DNA of 45,509 bases, from contig CAIZWN010000077.1 in assembly GCA_903936705.1 (NCBI GenBank), forward strand, positions 1 to 45,509. The letters are read 5' to 3'. The translations under genes and the position numbers were made by a program. The notes beneath the pieces were generated by a model. The model did no database searches, was not told the DNA's origin, and worked only from the letters and a program-made list of their open reading frames with translations. Shown here piece after piece: positions 31,599 through 39,143 of the stretch (positions are counted from its first letter, which is position 1; every line of letters begins with the position of its first letter). This DNA comes from an uncultured Myxococcales bacterium. GTDB lineage: Bacteria > Myxococcota_A > UBA9042 > DTJE01.

Positions 31599-32774
31599 CT
31601 ACGCCAGAACCAGAGCTTCCGAAAACCCACCGTTTTTGGTGTTCTGGTCGTACACCTTCAACGGCAGGTCGGCCTTCGGCATCCGCACCCGCCCAATCTC
31701 AACGGCCACTGCGACGGGAAGCGCCGGAAAGACGTGAAGTACGGAGCCGGGGTCATGTATCGCTTTCACGTGGTCCAGAAGATGCCGAAATGTCTGCCTG
31801 AACTCGGTCAGGTGAGCCCTTTTCCGCAGGAAATCGTTATCGGGGTTGTCGATCGATAGGGTCCAAATCGAGCAATCTGGCCCAAGGACGGCCTCGATCC
31901 GGTCGTTGGTGATCGTGGCACTGAGCGACAGGTTCAGCGCAGGGGTGCCGCCACTTCGCGTAGGCGGAATGATCCGGTACAGCTGTCCTTCCCCATCCTC
32001 TTGCCATCTCCAGGTATTCGGTTCCCGATGTCGCTGGTAGACATCAGACGCGTAGACGTCCGACAGCAGGCCTCCGAGAACCATCAACAACGGCTGGGGC
32101 GCGAATCCAAACACCGAGAAGTGCTTCACGTCGCCGAAGGTCAGACGAGGGCGGACTGAACTTTCGAAATGCGCCTGTAGGTGCTCGCGCTCGGCCGCCC
32201 AGAACGTGGGGTCCTTGTCCTCCAGGAACGAGTTCTTCAGCCCGAGTTCAATCGCCCTGCTCTCGGCCGGAAACCTGTCCGGCAGAATGGCTTCAACGGC
32301 TTCATGGAAAGAGACGCCCGCGTGCTGGGTTCCGATCCGGGCGTCGTACAGCACGATGTGAGTTCGCTTTTCGGGAGTCAGAGATCCCAACAGTTCAACG
32401 CGCTCTTCGTGCCGCTTCTTCATCCCGAGGAGAAGAGCCACGGGATGCCCTGCTACGTCCTCCTTGTCAATCAGGCGGTGGTGTACATCGCAAAGCAACA
32501 TCAGATTCGAGATCTCTGCCCTCAGGGCCGGCGAGAGCGTCGGGTGTCCGCGCGGTCCCGTCGGCTTGTCGGCGATGATGTGGGCGATGTACGCGGTGTT
32601 GAACTCCGCCTTCGTAACCGGGTCGAGCCACAGGGGAGAGTTGCATCCCGTGTATTCGCAGCGCCCTGCGGATTTCCCCCACAGACGGAGCTTCACGGTC
32701 TCGGGGATGTGCCGGGCGGCAGCAGCACGCTTCTGTTCATCGATGAACTGTTTGATACGACTCGACACAACCAT
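31599..32774 (-). CDS. CBASS effector: HNH-SAVED nuclease (Cap5-like)
   Basis: The ATG at 32774 gives 391 aa; upstream frame sequence is basic and unprotein-like. The HNH nuclease is N-terminal: CEYTGC (39-44), YIAHI (His65), NLMLLCDVHHRLID (Cys95, His98, His99). The C-terminal half contains the SAVED pattern (HFSVFGFAPQPLLMVLGGLL, then LSLSATITNDR, then FPALPVAVAVEIGRVRMP), which binds the cyclic nucleotide. Binding drives assembly and non-specific DNA cutting, killing the infected cell. Its partner is the downstream CD-NTase. The family call is firm; the exact start is less so (GGGG just before ATG is a weak site). Confidence 0.9.
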   Translation of the reverse strand: MVVSSRIKQFIDEQKRAAAARHIPETVKLRLWGKSAGRCEYTGCNSPLWLDPVTKAEFNTAYIAHIIADKPTGPRGHPTLSPALRAEISNLMLLCDVHHRLIDKEDVAGHPVALLLGMKKRHEERVELLGSLTPEKRTHIVLYDARIGTQHAGVSFHEAVEAILPDRFPAESRAIELGLKNSFLEDKDPTFWAAEREHLQAHFESSVRPRLTFGDVKHFSVFGFAPQPLLMVLGGLLSDVYASDVYQRHREPNTWRWQEDGEGQLYRIIPPTRSGGTPALNLSLSATITNDRIEAVLGPDCSIWTLSIDNPDNDFLRKRAHLTEFRQTFRHLLDHVKAIHDPGSVLHVFPALPVAVAVEIGRVRMPKADLPLKVYDQNTKNGGFSEALVLA

Positions 32775-32845
32775 CGCCCCGTGAAGTTCCACCCGAGGAA
32801 AGGCGGTAGTCCGAGATCCCTGACGAACGGACCGGCACCTTGCCT

Positions 32846-33046
32846 CTACCGCCCGAACCGACGAAACGTGTCCACGACCCCATCCAAGGCCTTCTGGACC
32901 TGCCTGAGGTCGTCCCCTGCCAAGGTGATTTCTTGTCCGCACCGGCATCGCACCCTCGTTCCAGGTCCGCTGCTGCGGGCCGGAAGCTCGATGTTCCTTC
33001 TGCAGGTCGGGCATCTGATCGGGATCTTCAGATCGAACTGTCCCAT
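32846..33046 (-). CDS. Small zinc-ribbon protein in the CBASS operon (66 aa)
   Basis: The product MGQFDLKIPIRCPTCRRNIE has CPTC and then CRCG about 18 residues later, a two-CxxC-like zinc ribbon, followed by a short helix (LRQVQKALDGVVDTFRRFG). TAGGAGACGG before the ATG is a good ribosome-binding site. It lies between the HNH-SAVED gene and the YdjM-like gene in the same direction. It is not a known CBASS component. It might be a regulator or substrate-capture subunit, or a passenger. Confidence 0.6.
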   Translation of the reverse strand: MGQFDLKIPIRCPTCRRNIELPARSSGPGTRVRCRCGQEITLAGDDLRQVQKALDGVVDTFRRFGR

Positions 33047-33057
33047 CTTCCCGTCTC

Positions 33058-33525
33058 CTATGCGTCAGCCAACCCGATGAGCGGCAATCCCTTCGGTGTG
33101 GTTCCGTCCATCACTAGGTGCGATGCGTATCCGACGCCCATTCCGGTGATTGAACCCGCGAGCACGAGAGCGAGAAGTCCAACCGCATCCAACAGGACCG
33201 CCCTCAGCTGATCATCCGGGCGCAACGCACCTGCCTGCGCGCGCAGTTTCTCGGCCATGGAGCGGAGGCGGTCAACCGTCGCTGAAGAATTGACCATGAA
33301 GAAGCCGACGCCCATCAGGGCGGCGCAGCCGTGGCCGATACCCCGATGGTGCGGATGGTTCGGGGGGTCCAAGGCATCAGGCAGCCAAGCCCCGATCATG
33401 CCTCCAACGGCGCCTCCGAGGGCTTCAGGCAGTACGTATTCGGTGGCCCCGATGTGGGCGCGAACCCCTGCTGCCGCAGCGCCAATCACTCCACCGACTG
33501 CCAGGTGAACCGTTCGATTTGGCAT
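33058..33525 (-). CDS. YdjM-like membrane-associated metal-dependent hydrolase
   Basis: ATG at 33525 is preceded by GGAGG with five-base spacing (155 aa). The product begins MPNRTVHLAVGG and carries the metal-site pattern of the YdjM/LexA-binding hydrolase family: PNHPHHRGIGHG and GYASHLVMDGTTPKGLPLIG. Hydrophobic segments (ALMGVGFFMV, AVGLLALVLAGSITGMGVG) place it in the inner membrane. In E. coli the family is part of the SOS response; its reaction is unknown. Its place at the head of the CBASS operon, 11 bases before the zinc-ribbon gene, is unusual. Confidence 0.75.
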   Translation of the reverse strand: MPNRTVHLAVGGVIGAAAAGVRAHIGATEYVLPEALGGAVGGMIGAWLPDALDPPNHPHHRGIGHGCAALMGVGFFMVNSSATVDRLRSMAEKLRAQAGALRPDDQLRAVLLDAVGLLALVLAGSITGMGVGYASHLVMDGTTPKGLPLIGLADA

Positions 33526-33554
33526 CAAGACCTCCATCGGGTTCCGGTCTTCTA

Positions 33555-33620
33555 TGGAAGGCATGCTCCTTCCACTCCCCTTGCATCATGGGGGGTATGG
33601 CGGCACGATTCCCGCCGATC
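33555..33620. promoter_or_regulatory. Divergent operator region between YdjM-like and WYL genes
   Basis: An inverted repeat TGGAAGG-catgct-CCTTCCA occupies 33555-33574. A second site at 33600-33620 (core CGGCACGATTCCCGCCG) resembles the palindromes at 43947-43967 and 45118-45138, agreeing at 14 of 21 positions with the first. It lies 28 bases before the WYL gene. WYL proteins (CapW type) repress CBASS genes by binding inverted repeats, so both are good operator candidates. Confidence 0.5.
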
Positions 33621-33647
33621 TCGATCATTTTTGCGCGGGGGTGCGAC

Positions 33648-34655
33648 ATGAACCAGGACGGCCGGGATGGACCCGACAAGACGAAGGCGTTGAACCTCGC
33701 ACGAATCGTCTTCCGGCTCATGACGAATCCGCACGGCTGGCGCGTGGATCTGCTGAAGAGCGAGTTGGGGATCGCTGACCGCACCTACCGTGACTACCGG
33801 CGAACACTGCAGAAGGAGTTCAAGGAACTGCAGGACAAGCAGGAGCGGTCCCTGATCCAGGAGGTGAAAGACGGCGAGACCCGGTACCTCCGGCTCCGGG
33901 ACTCGGAGGACTCGATCACCGACGAATCCGTCTTCGTATCGCGCATGACGGCACTTGAGATGGCACGCCAGGCGTTCGGGTTCCTGCAGGACACCGATGT
34001 GGGCCGAGACCTTCAAACGTTCAGCCAGGATGTTTTCAACCGCGTCGGAGACCGGACCTATGTTTATCGAAGCCTCCTGAAGAATCTGGACCGCAAGCTG
34101 TTCTATTTGCCACATGCCCCGAAGGCTTACAGCAAGCAAGGCGCAAAACTGCGGGTGATCCTCCGCGGGCTGATCGGCAGCAAGGCCCTCTCCATCACGT
34201 ACGATTCCGCAAAACCAGAGCCTCGCATCGTCGAGCCGCTGACCCTCGTGATGTGGCGCAGCGCGCTCTACTTGTTCGTGCGTACCCGGGGCAAGAAGAA
34301 CCCCTACACGCTGGCTGTAGACCGAGTGCTGGACGCGAAGGTGACCGGGCAGGGCTTTCATTACCCGCCATCGGAACTATACAACCCGATCAGGAACACC
34401 GAGGGCGGCTTTGGGATCTTCCTAGAGCGCGACGGCACGCCGATTCGGGTCGAACTGGTTTTCGCCAACAAGCGCTCATTGAAGCTCGATCTCACGGAGC
34501 GATGTTGGCATTCGACCCAACGTACAGAGGAACTTCCTGACGGTCGCCTTCGCATGACCTTCACTGTCCGTACGCTGGTCGAGGTCCGACCGTGGGTTCG
34601 GTCCTACGGGGCGGACGTCGAAGTACTGGATCCAAGGAACCTGCTAGACGAGTAG
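33648..34655 (+). CDS. WYL-domain transcriptional regulator (CapW-like), CBASS-linked
   Basis: The ATG at 33648 gives 335 aa. The N-terminal winged helix (NPHGWRVDLLKSELGIADRT, then YRDYRRTLQKEF) is followed by a WYL domain with PRIVEPLTLVMWRSALYLFV and a WCX-type C-terminal part (GRLRMTFTVRTLVEV RPWVRSYG). CapW proteins of this layout repress CBASS operons and are released during infection, probably by nucleic acid binding to WYL. It is divergent from the CBASS operon, as expected. It is a paralogue of the protein at 42915-43931. The family call is firm; CapW function is inferred from position. Confidence 0.85.
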   Translation: MNQDGRDGPDKTKALNLARIVFRLMTNPHGWRVDLLKSELGIADRTYRDYRRTLQKEFKELQDKQERSLIQEVKDGETRYLRLRDSEDSITDESVFVSRMTALEMARQAFGFLQDTDVGRDLQTFSQDVFNRVGDRTYVYRSLLKNLDRKLFYLPHAPKAYSKQGAKLRVILRGLIGSKALSITYDSAKPEPRIVEPLTLVMWRSALYLFVRTRGKKNPYTLAVDRVLDAKVTGQGFHYPPSELYNPIRNTEGGFGIFLERDGTPIRVELVFANKRSLKLDLTERCWHSTQRTEELPDGRLRMTFTVRTLVEVRPWVRSYGADVEVLDPRNLLDE

Positions 34656-34666
34656 CTCCGCCTGCC

Positions 34667-34729
34667 TCAGTCCGCGCACCTGTTGGTCAGCCGTTCGTAC
34701 ACGCTCTCGACGATGTCCGCCTTGGTCAC
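34667..34729 (-). pseudogene. 5' fragment of an IHF/HU-type DNA-binding protein gene
   Basis: After AGGAGG and a seven-base spacer, GTG at 34729 starts VTKADIVESVYERL, the N-terminus of integration host factor alpha (normally continued by GGFSKKEA). Similarity ends after about 14 codons and TNRCAD plus stop follow. The start overlaps the stop of the KOW-like gene (GTGA), so it was the second gene of that operon. The rest of the gene has been lost where the CBASS/WYL cassette begins, near 34687. Confidence 0.6.
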
Positions 34730-35268
34730 GCCTGGGCCTCCTTTCGTTTCTGCTTCGCCGCACGCGGTTGCGCGTTCTTGGACTCGACCTCCCAGGAAGT
34801 CCCGAGCCGGCTCGGGCTCAGTGTGGTCCTTGTCTTCTGGCCGTCGTGGCCGGTCAGCCTGACGTTGTAGACGCCCTTCGCCGGGGACCACTGCAGGGGA
34901 CCGGTCCAACCCGTGAAGGCGCCGGTCAGGATGCGCGCCCGGGTGCCGACCGGAACCGGATGCATCGCGGCATGCGTTGTGGCGACGGCAGGGGTGGCCT
35001 CCTTGATGATTGAAGTGGTCTGGGCCGGGGCAGGAACTGTTGTCGTCGCCATTTGGCCAAGTAGAGGAACCTCGGGCGGCCGGGAGTTGACCGAGCTCGG
35101 CTCGAACTTCACCGGCGTAGGCATCGTCTGCCCGATCATCGTGCGGATGACCTGGCCACCCGGAATGCGATAGAGGATGTCCTGGATGGCAGGCACGTCC
35201 ACCGCCTTCCGCGCCTCGGCCAGAGCCCTCCGCACCAGAACTTCGACCTGTTTGAGCGCAAACGACAT
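34726..35268 (-). CDS. KOW-like domain protein, 180 aa
   Basis: The ATG at 35268 has GAGG six to seven bases before it. An N-terminal helical segment (LKQVEVLVRRALAEARKAVD) leads to a Pro/Thr-rich linker. The C-terminal domain (GTRARILTGAFTGWTGPLQW, then VYNVRLTGHDGQKTRTTL and LGTSWEV) closely follows the KOW-like end of the alpha-CTD fusion at 27753-29087. KOW domains bind RNA, RNA polymerase or ribosomal parts. The gene diverges from the polymerase gene and was once followed by an IHF-like gene. Function unknown, perhaps transcription or nucleic-acid binding. Confidence 0.6.
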   Translation of the reverse strand: MSFALKQVEVLVRRALAEARKAVDVPAIQDILYRIPGGQVIRTMIGQTMPTPVKFEPSSVNSRPPEVPLLGQMATTTVPAPAQTTSIIKEATPAVATTHAAMHPVPVGTRARILTGAFTGWTGPLQWSPAKGVYNVRLTGHDGQKTRTTLSPSRLGTSWEVESKNAQPRAAKQKRKEAQA

Positions 35269-35446
35269 GGATTCCTCACAACCCGGGCTCGTGAAGGGTA
35301 GCACGGGCACGAGGGTGAAGAGTTGCGATGACGCCACGGGGGGCAGGCCCCTGAGGCGTGAGACAACTCCCCCGGTTCGACCAATGTGGTGCCCACCCCA
35401 TGTCGCAACCCCCGGTTACGCTGGAATCGCCAAGCAGGGGGTCGCC

Positions 35447-37792
35447 ATGTCCTTCGTTCACCTTCACGTCCACTCGTGCTTCTCGCTCCTGGACTCCACC
35501 ATCCGCATCGAGGAGCTCGCAGCGCGGGTGAGGGCGCTGGGCATGAACGCGGTCGCCCTGACGGATCACGGGAACCTGTTCGGCGCGGTCCGGTTCATGA
35601 GGGCCTGCCAAGCCGCCGGCATCAAGCCCATCTATGGGGCCGAACTGCGAATTCGGGACCCGAAGCGTCCCGACCGCGACCACCACCTCGTCGTCCTCGC
35701 CCGCGACGCCGAGGGCTTCGCCAACCTTCGAGCCCTGCTGTCCCGGGCCCACCTGGAGAGCCCGCGCGGCCTGGCTCCCAGCCTTCCCCGGGATGTTCTG
35801 GCGAGGCACGCCGCGGGACTGATCGGCCTCTCCGGATGTCTGGCCGGGGAGATTCCCCAGGCGGTCCTGTCGGGCGACGCCGCCGCTGCCCGGAAGGCCC
35901 TGGAGTTCCACATACGGGTGTTCGGCGAAGGCAACTTCATCCTGGAACTGGGGGGCAACGGATTTCCCGAGCAGCAGGACGTCAACGCCGCCCTGGTCGA
36001 CCTGTCGCGACGTACCGGCGTCCCCCTGGTCGCCACCGGGAACGCCCACTACCTCGACCGCGACGAAGCCCTCGCGCGCGCCGTGCTGGTGGCCATCGGC
36101 CGCAAGCAGAAACTGACCGCAGAGCAGCGCCACCGGCTGCCTCCGGGGGCCTTCCACCTGGCGACGCCCGAGGAGATGGCCACCCGTTTCGCGGACCTTC
36201 CCGAGGCCCTGGAGAACACCCAACGGATCGCCGATCGCATCGAGGACGATGCTTTCCGGCCTGCGGAAAGACATCACGTCCCGGTCTTCGTGACCCCGAC
36301 CGCCGAGCCGACGGCGGAGCACCTGGCCGATCGGGCCCTCCAGGGCCTGGAGCGGCGCATCGTCCATCTGCGTGGCCAGGGCCAGGCCATCGACGAGTCC
36401 ACCTACCGGGAGCGCTTGCAGCACGAACTGGGCATCATCGTGCGGCTGGGCTTCGACGGGTACTTCCTGGTCGTCGCGGAATACGTCCAGTGGGCCCGGG
36501 ACAATGGTATCCCCGTCGGGCCCGGCCGCGGGTCGGGTGCAGGCTCGCTGGTCGCATACGCGCTCGGCATCACCGACGTCGACCCCGTGCGCTTCGGGCT
36601 GCTGTTCGAACGCTTCCTGAACCCGGAGCGGGTGTCGCCCCCGGACTTCGACATCGACTTCTGCATGGAGAAGCGCGACCGGGTGATCCAGCACGTCGTC
36701 GAGAAATACGGCAAGAAGCACATCGCGAGCATCGTCACGTTCGGTTCGCTGCACGGCCGGCCCCTGGTCCGAACGGTTGCCAGCGTCATGGGGCTCTCCC
36801 CCTCGAAGGCGACCCGCGTCGCGGGGATGATCTCCCAGGCACTCTTCGCAGACCTGGAGGCGAGCCGTGCCCAGGAACCGGAACTGGCCCGCCTCGTATC
36901 CACGGACCCCGCGGTCGCGGAACTGTGGGCCATCGCCACGAAACTGGAACGCCTGCCCACCACGGCCGACCCGCACGCGGTGGGCGTGGTCATCGCCGAC
37001 AGCCCCGTCGCCGAATATGCCCCCCTGTGCCGCGCCCCGGACGGCCGCGTGATGACGCAGTTCAACATGAAGGACATCGATTCCGTCGGGCTGATCAAGT
37101 TCGACTTCCTGGGCCTGACGGCCCTGACCGTCACCCAGGCCGCGGTGGATGGCATCCGCGCCGGCGGGCAGCCCGACTTTCGCATCGAGGACGTGCCGCT
37201 CGACGATGCGGCGACCTTCGCGTTGATCGCCTCCGGGGAGACCGACGGGGTCTTCCAGCTGGAAGGTCGGGGAATGCGGAACCTCGCCCGCCGCATCCGG
37301 CCGGACTGCCTTGAGAACCTCGTCGCCCTGATCGCGCTTTTCCGGCCGGGACCGTTGGGAGCCGGCCTGGACAAAGACTTCGTGGCGGTCAGGGGCGGGC
37401 AGAAGCAGCCGGCCTACGCCATCCCTGCGCTGGAGCCCATCCTGCGGGAGACGTACGGGCTGATCCTCTACCAGGAACAGCTCATGATGATCGCCCGGGA
37501 CCTGGCAGGATACAGCCTGGGTGCCGCCGACCTGCTGCGTCGCGCCATGGGGAAGAAGGACGCCCAGGCGCTGAAGGCCCAGCGCAAGGTGTTCGTTCAG
37601 GGCGCCGTGGCTCGTGGCGTCGATTCGGGTGCCGCCGCCAAGTTGTTCCGGAAGATGGCTGCCGTCGCCGAGATGGGCTTCAACAAGAGCCACGCCGCGG
37701 GGTACGCGATGGTCACGTACCGGATGGCCTGGTTGAAGGCGCACTTCCCTGAAGATTTCGAGCACCTGGCCAGTCGTGAAGACCGACCCTGA
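35447..37792 (+). CDS. DnaE-type DNA polymerase III alpha subunit, C-terminally short
   Basis: Start at ATG 35447, 781 aa. The PHP domain (HLHVHSCFSLLDS, ALTDHGN) keeps its metal ligands. The polymerase palm has PDFDIDF (about 399-405, catalytic Asp pair) and KFDFLGL (about 552). The fingers end in GFNKSHAAGYAMVTYRMAWL. Bacterial DnaE is about 1100-1200 aa. This one stops after KAHFPEDFEHLASREDRP, so the OB fold, helix-hairpin-helix and tau-binding parts are missing. It may be a mobile-element polymerase or a truncated gene. It is followed by sbcD and sbcC, suggesting a repair or replication role in the element. The catalytic call is firm. Confidence 0.85.
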   Translation: MSFVHLHVHSCFSLLDSTIRIEELAARVRALGMNAVALTDHGNLFGAVRFMRACQAAGIKPIYGAELRIRDPKRPDRDHHLVVLARDAEGFANLRALLSRAHLESPRGLAPSLPRDVLARHAAGLIGLSGCLAGEIPQAVLSGDAAAARKALEFHIRVFGEGNFILELGGNGFPEQQDVNAALVDLSRRTGVPLVATGNAHYLDRDEALARAVLVAIGRKQKLTAEQRHRLPPGAFHLATPEEMATRFADLPEALENTQRIADRIEDDAFRPAERHHVPVFVTPTAEPTAEHLADRALQGLERRIVHLRGQGQAIDESTYRERLQHELGIIVRLGFDGYFLVVAEYVQWARDNGIPVGPGRGSGAGSLVAYALGITDVDPVRFGLLFERFLNPERVSPPDFDIDFCMEKRDRVIQHVVEKYGKKHIASIVTFGSLHGRPLVRTVASVMGLSPSKATRVAGMISQALFADLEASRAQEPELARLVSTDPAVAELWAIATKLERLPTTADPHAVGVVIADSPVAEYAPLCRAPDGRVMTQFNMKDIDSVGLIKFDFLGLTALTVTQAAVDGIRAGGQPDFRIEDVPLDDAATFALIASGETDGVFQLEGRGMRNLARRIRPDCLENLVALIALFRPGPLGAGLDKDFVAVRGGQKQPAYAIPALEPILRETYGLILYQEQLMMIARDLAGYSLGAADLLRRAMGKKDAQALKAQRKVFVQGAVARGVDSGAAAKLFRKMAAVAEMGFNKSHAAGYAMVTYRMAWLKAHFPEDFEHLASREDRP

Positions 37793-37919
37793 CATCCAGA
37801 GTTAAGCGCGCGGTGGCGGTAATACGTCCACGCGGTCGCCGTTCGCCAGGGAGATGAGCCCATCGGCCAAATGTCGCAAGCCCGGTGTAGGATCCCGCCA
37901 GACCTGCTGGAGTATCACG
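37793..37919. other. Gap between the polymerase and sbcD; possible antisense small ORF
   Basis: On the minus strand, ATG at 37930 starts MRTIVILQQVWRDPTPGLRH and ends DGLISLANGDRVDVLPPPRA at 37802, with GAGGTG six bases before the ATG. It overlaps the sbcD start. The peptide looks protein-like but its reality is unproven. Otherwise nothing but the ribosome-binding site GGAG of sbcD is seen. Confidence 0.25.
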
Positions 37920-39143
37920 ATGGTCCGCATCCTGCACACCTCGGACTGGCACCTGGGCGCAACGCTGGAGGGGTTCTCCAGAGATGAGGAGCACCGACGG
38001 TTCCTGGAATGGCTGGTCAATGAGATCCGGGCAGGCGGGGACGATATCCTGGTCGTTGCCGGGGACGTGTTCGACCAGGCGCAACCCTCAGCCGAGGCCC
38101 AGCGGGCGTACTACCGGTTCCTGACCAGCCTCCGAAGTACGGGCCTAAGGCAGGTGGTCATCGTGGGGGGCAACCACGATTCTCCATCACGCCTGGAGGC
38201 CCCGCGGGATCTGCTGGAGACCCTGCGTATCCACGTCGTAGGCGGACTGGCCGGTGACCCCGATGCGTGGGATCGCTGCCTGTGTCGGGTGCAGGGGGAC
38301 GACGGCCGCGCCTTGGCGGTGGTGGCCGCAGTGCCCTACGTCCACGAGTGCCACCTGGGGATCCAGACCGCCCTGGCGGACGAGGGCGTGATCCGCACGT
38401 CGTTCCAGGAACGCGTCGCGGCTCTGTACCGGGCGCTAGCGGATCGGGCGGAACAGATGGGCGACGGCGCGCCCCTGATGGCGACCGGACACTTGGCCTG
38501 CGTCGGCATCCGGCCCGGGGACGCGCCCGTCGAAATCCACCGGATCGGCAGTCTGGACGGGCTCCCACCGGAGGTGTTCGATGCGCGCTTCCGCCACGTC
38601 GCCCTGGGACACCTGCATCGCCTGTTCCGGGTGAAGGAAAGCCCTGCTTGGTACTCGGGAACACCGGTGCCGCTGGGCCTAGCCGAGGCGGCAAGCCCGC
38701 GCCAGGTGCTGCGGGTGGAAATTCCGGATGGGGCTGGCGAGGCGGTGGTGACGAAAGTGCCGGTACCGTTGTCTCGACAGGTGCTGGAGGTGGCCGGAAC
38801 GCTGGACGAGGTCGCGGGTCGACTGCGGCAGATGGAGTGGGATGGGGACCTACCACCCTACATCCTGGCGCGGGTTCGGGTGGACCACTACGCCCTGGGG
38901 ATCGAAACGGACGTGATGGCGGCGGCAGCAGCCCGGGGGCCAAGCGGACCGGTGCTGGTGCGCGTGACGCAAGACCGGGCCTTGTCGGCGATGCCTGGGG
39001 ATTCGGAGCCGGTCCAAAGATCCCTGCGGGACCTGGCTCCCGAAGAGGTGTTCGTGGACCTGTGCCGTGACCGAGGCGTTGGCGATGACCCCGATCTGAT
39101 GCAGGCATTCCGTTCGCTGCTGGCCCAGGAGGTGGAAGGATGA
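37920..39143 (+). CDS. sbcD: SbcD-type nuclease subunit (Mre11 homologue)
   Basis: The ATG at 37920 with GGAG upstream gives 407 aa. Calcineurin-like phosphoesterase motifs are present in order: DWHLG (D9, H11), GDVFD, GGNHDS, GHLAC and GHLHR. The C-terminal part fits the SbcC-binding region. SbcCD cuts hairpins and DNA ends during replication and recombination. The length is normal (E. coli SbcD is 400 aa). The stop overlaps the start of sbcC (ATGA), so the subunits are co-translated. The pair sits in an apparently mobile region, so it may serve replication or anti-phage defence rather than host housekeeping. Confidence 0.92.
   Translation: MVRILHTSDWHLGATLEGFSRDEEHRRFLEWLVNEIRAGGDDILVVAGDVFDQAQPSAEAQRAYYRFLTSLRSTGLRQVVIVGGNHDSPSRLEAPRDLLETLRIHVVGGLAGDPDAWDRCLCRVQGDDGRALAVVAAVPYVHECHLGIQTALADEGVIRTSFQERVAALYRALADRAEQMGDGAPLMATGHLACVGIRPGDAPVEIHRIGSLDGLPPEVFDARFRHVALGHLHRLFRVKESPAWYSGTPVPLGLAEAASPRQVLRVEIPDGAGEAVVTKVPVPLSRQVLEVAGTLDEVAGRLRQMEWDGDLPPYILARVRVDHYALGIETDVMAAAAARGPSGPVLVRVTQDRALSAMPGDSEPVQRSLRDLAPEEVFVDLCRDRGVGDDPDLMQAFRSLLAQEVEG

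Noticed and set aside
35276-37795. Minus-strand open frame of about 839 codons
   Set aside because: Antisense to the DnaE-type gene, which has full catalytic motifs; the opposite frame has none.
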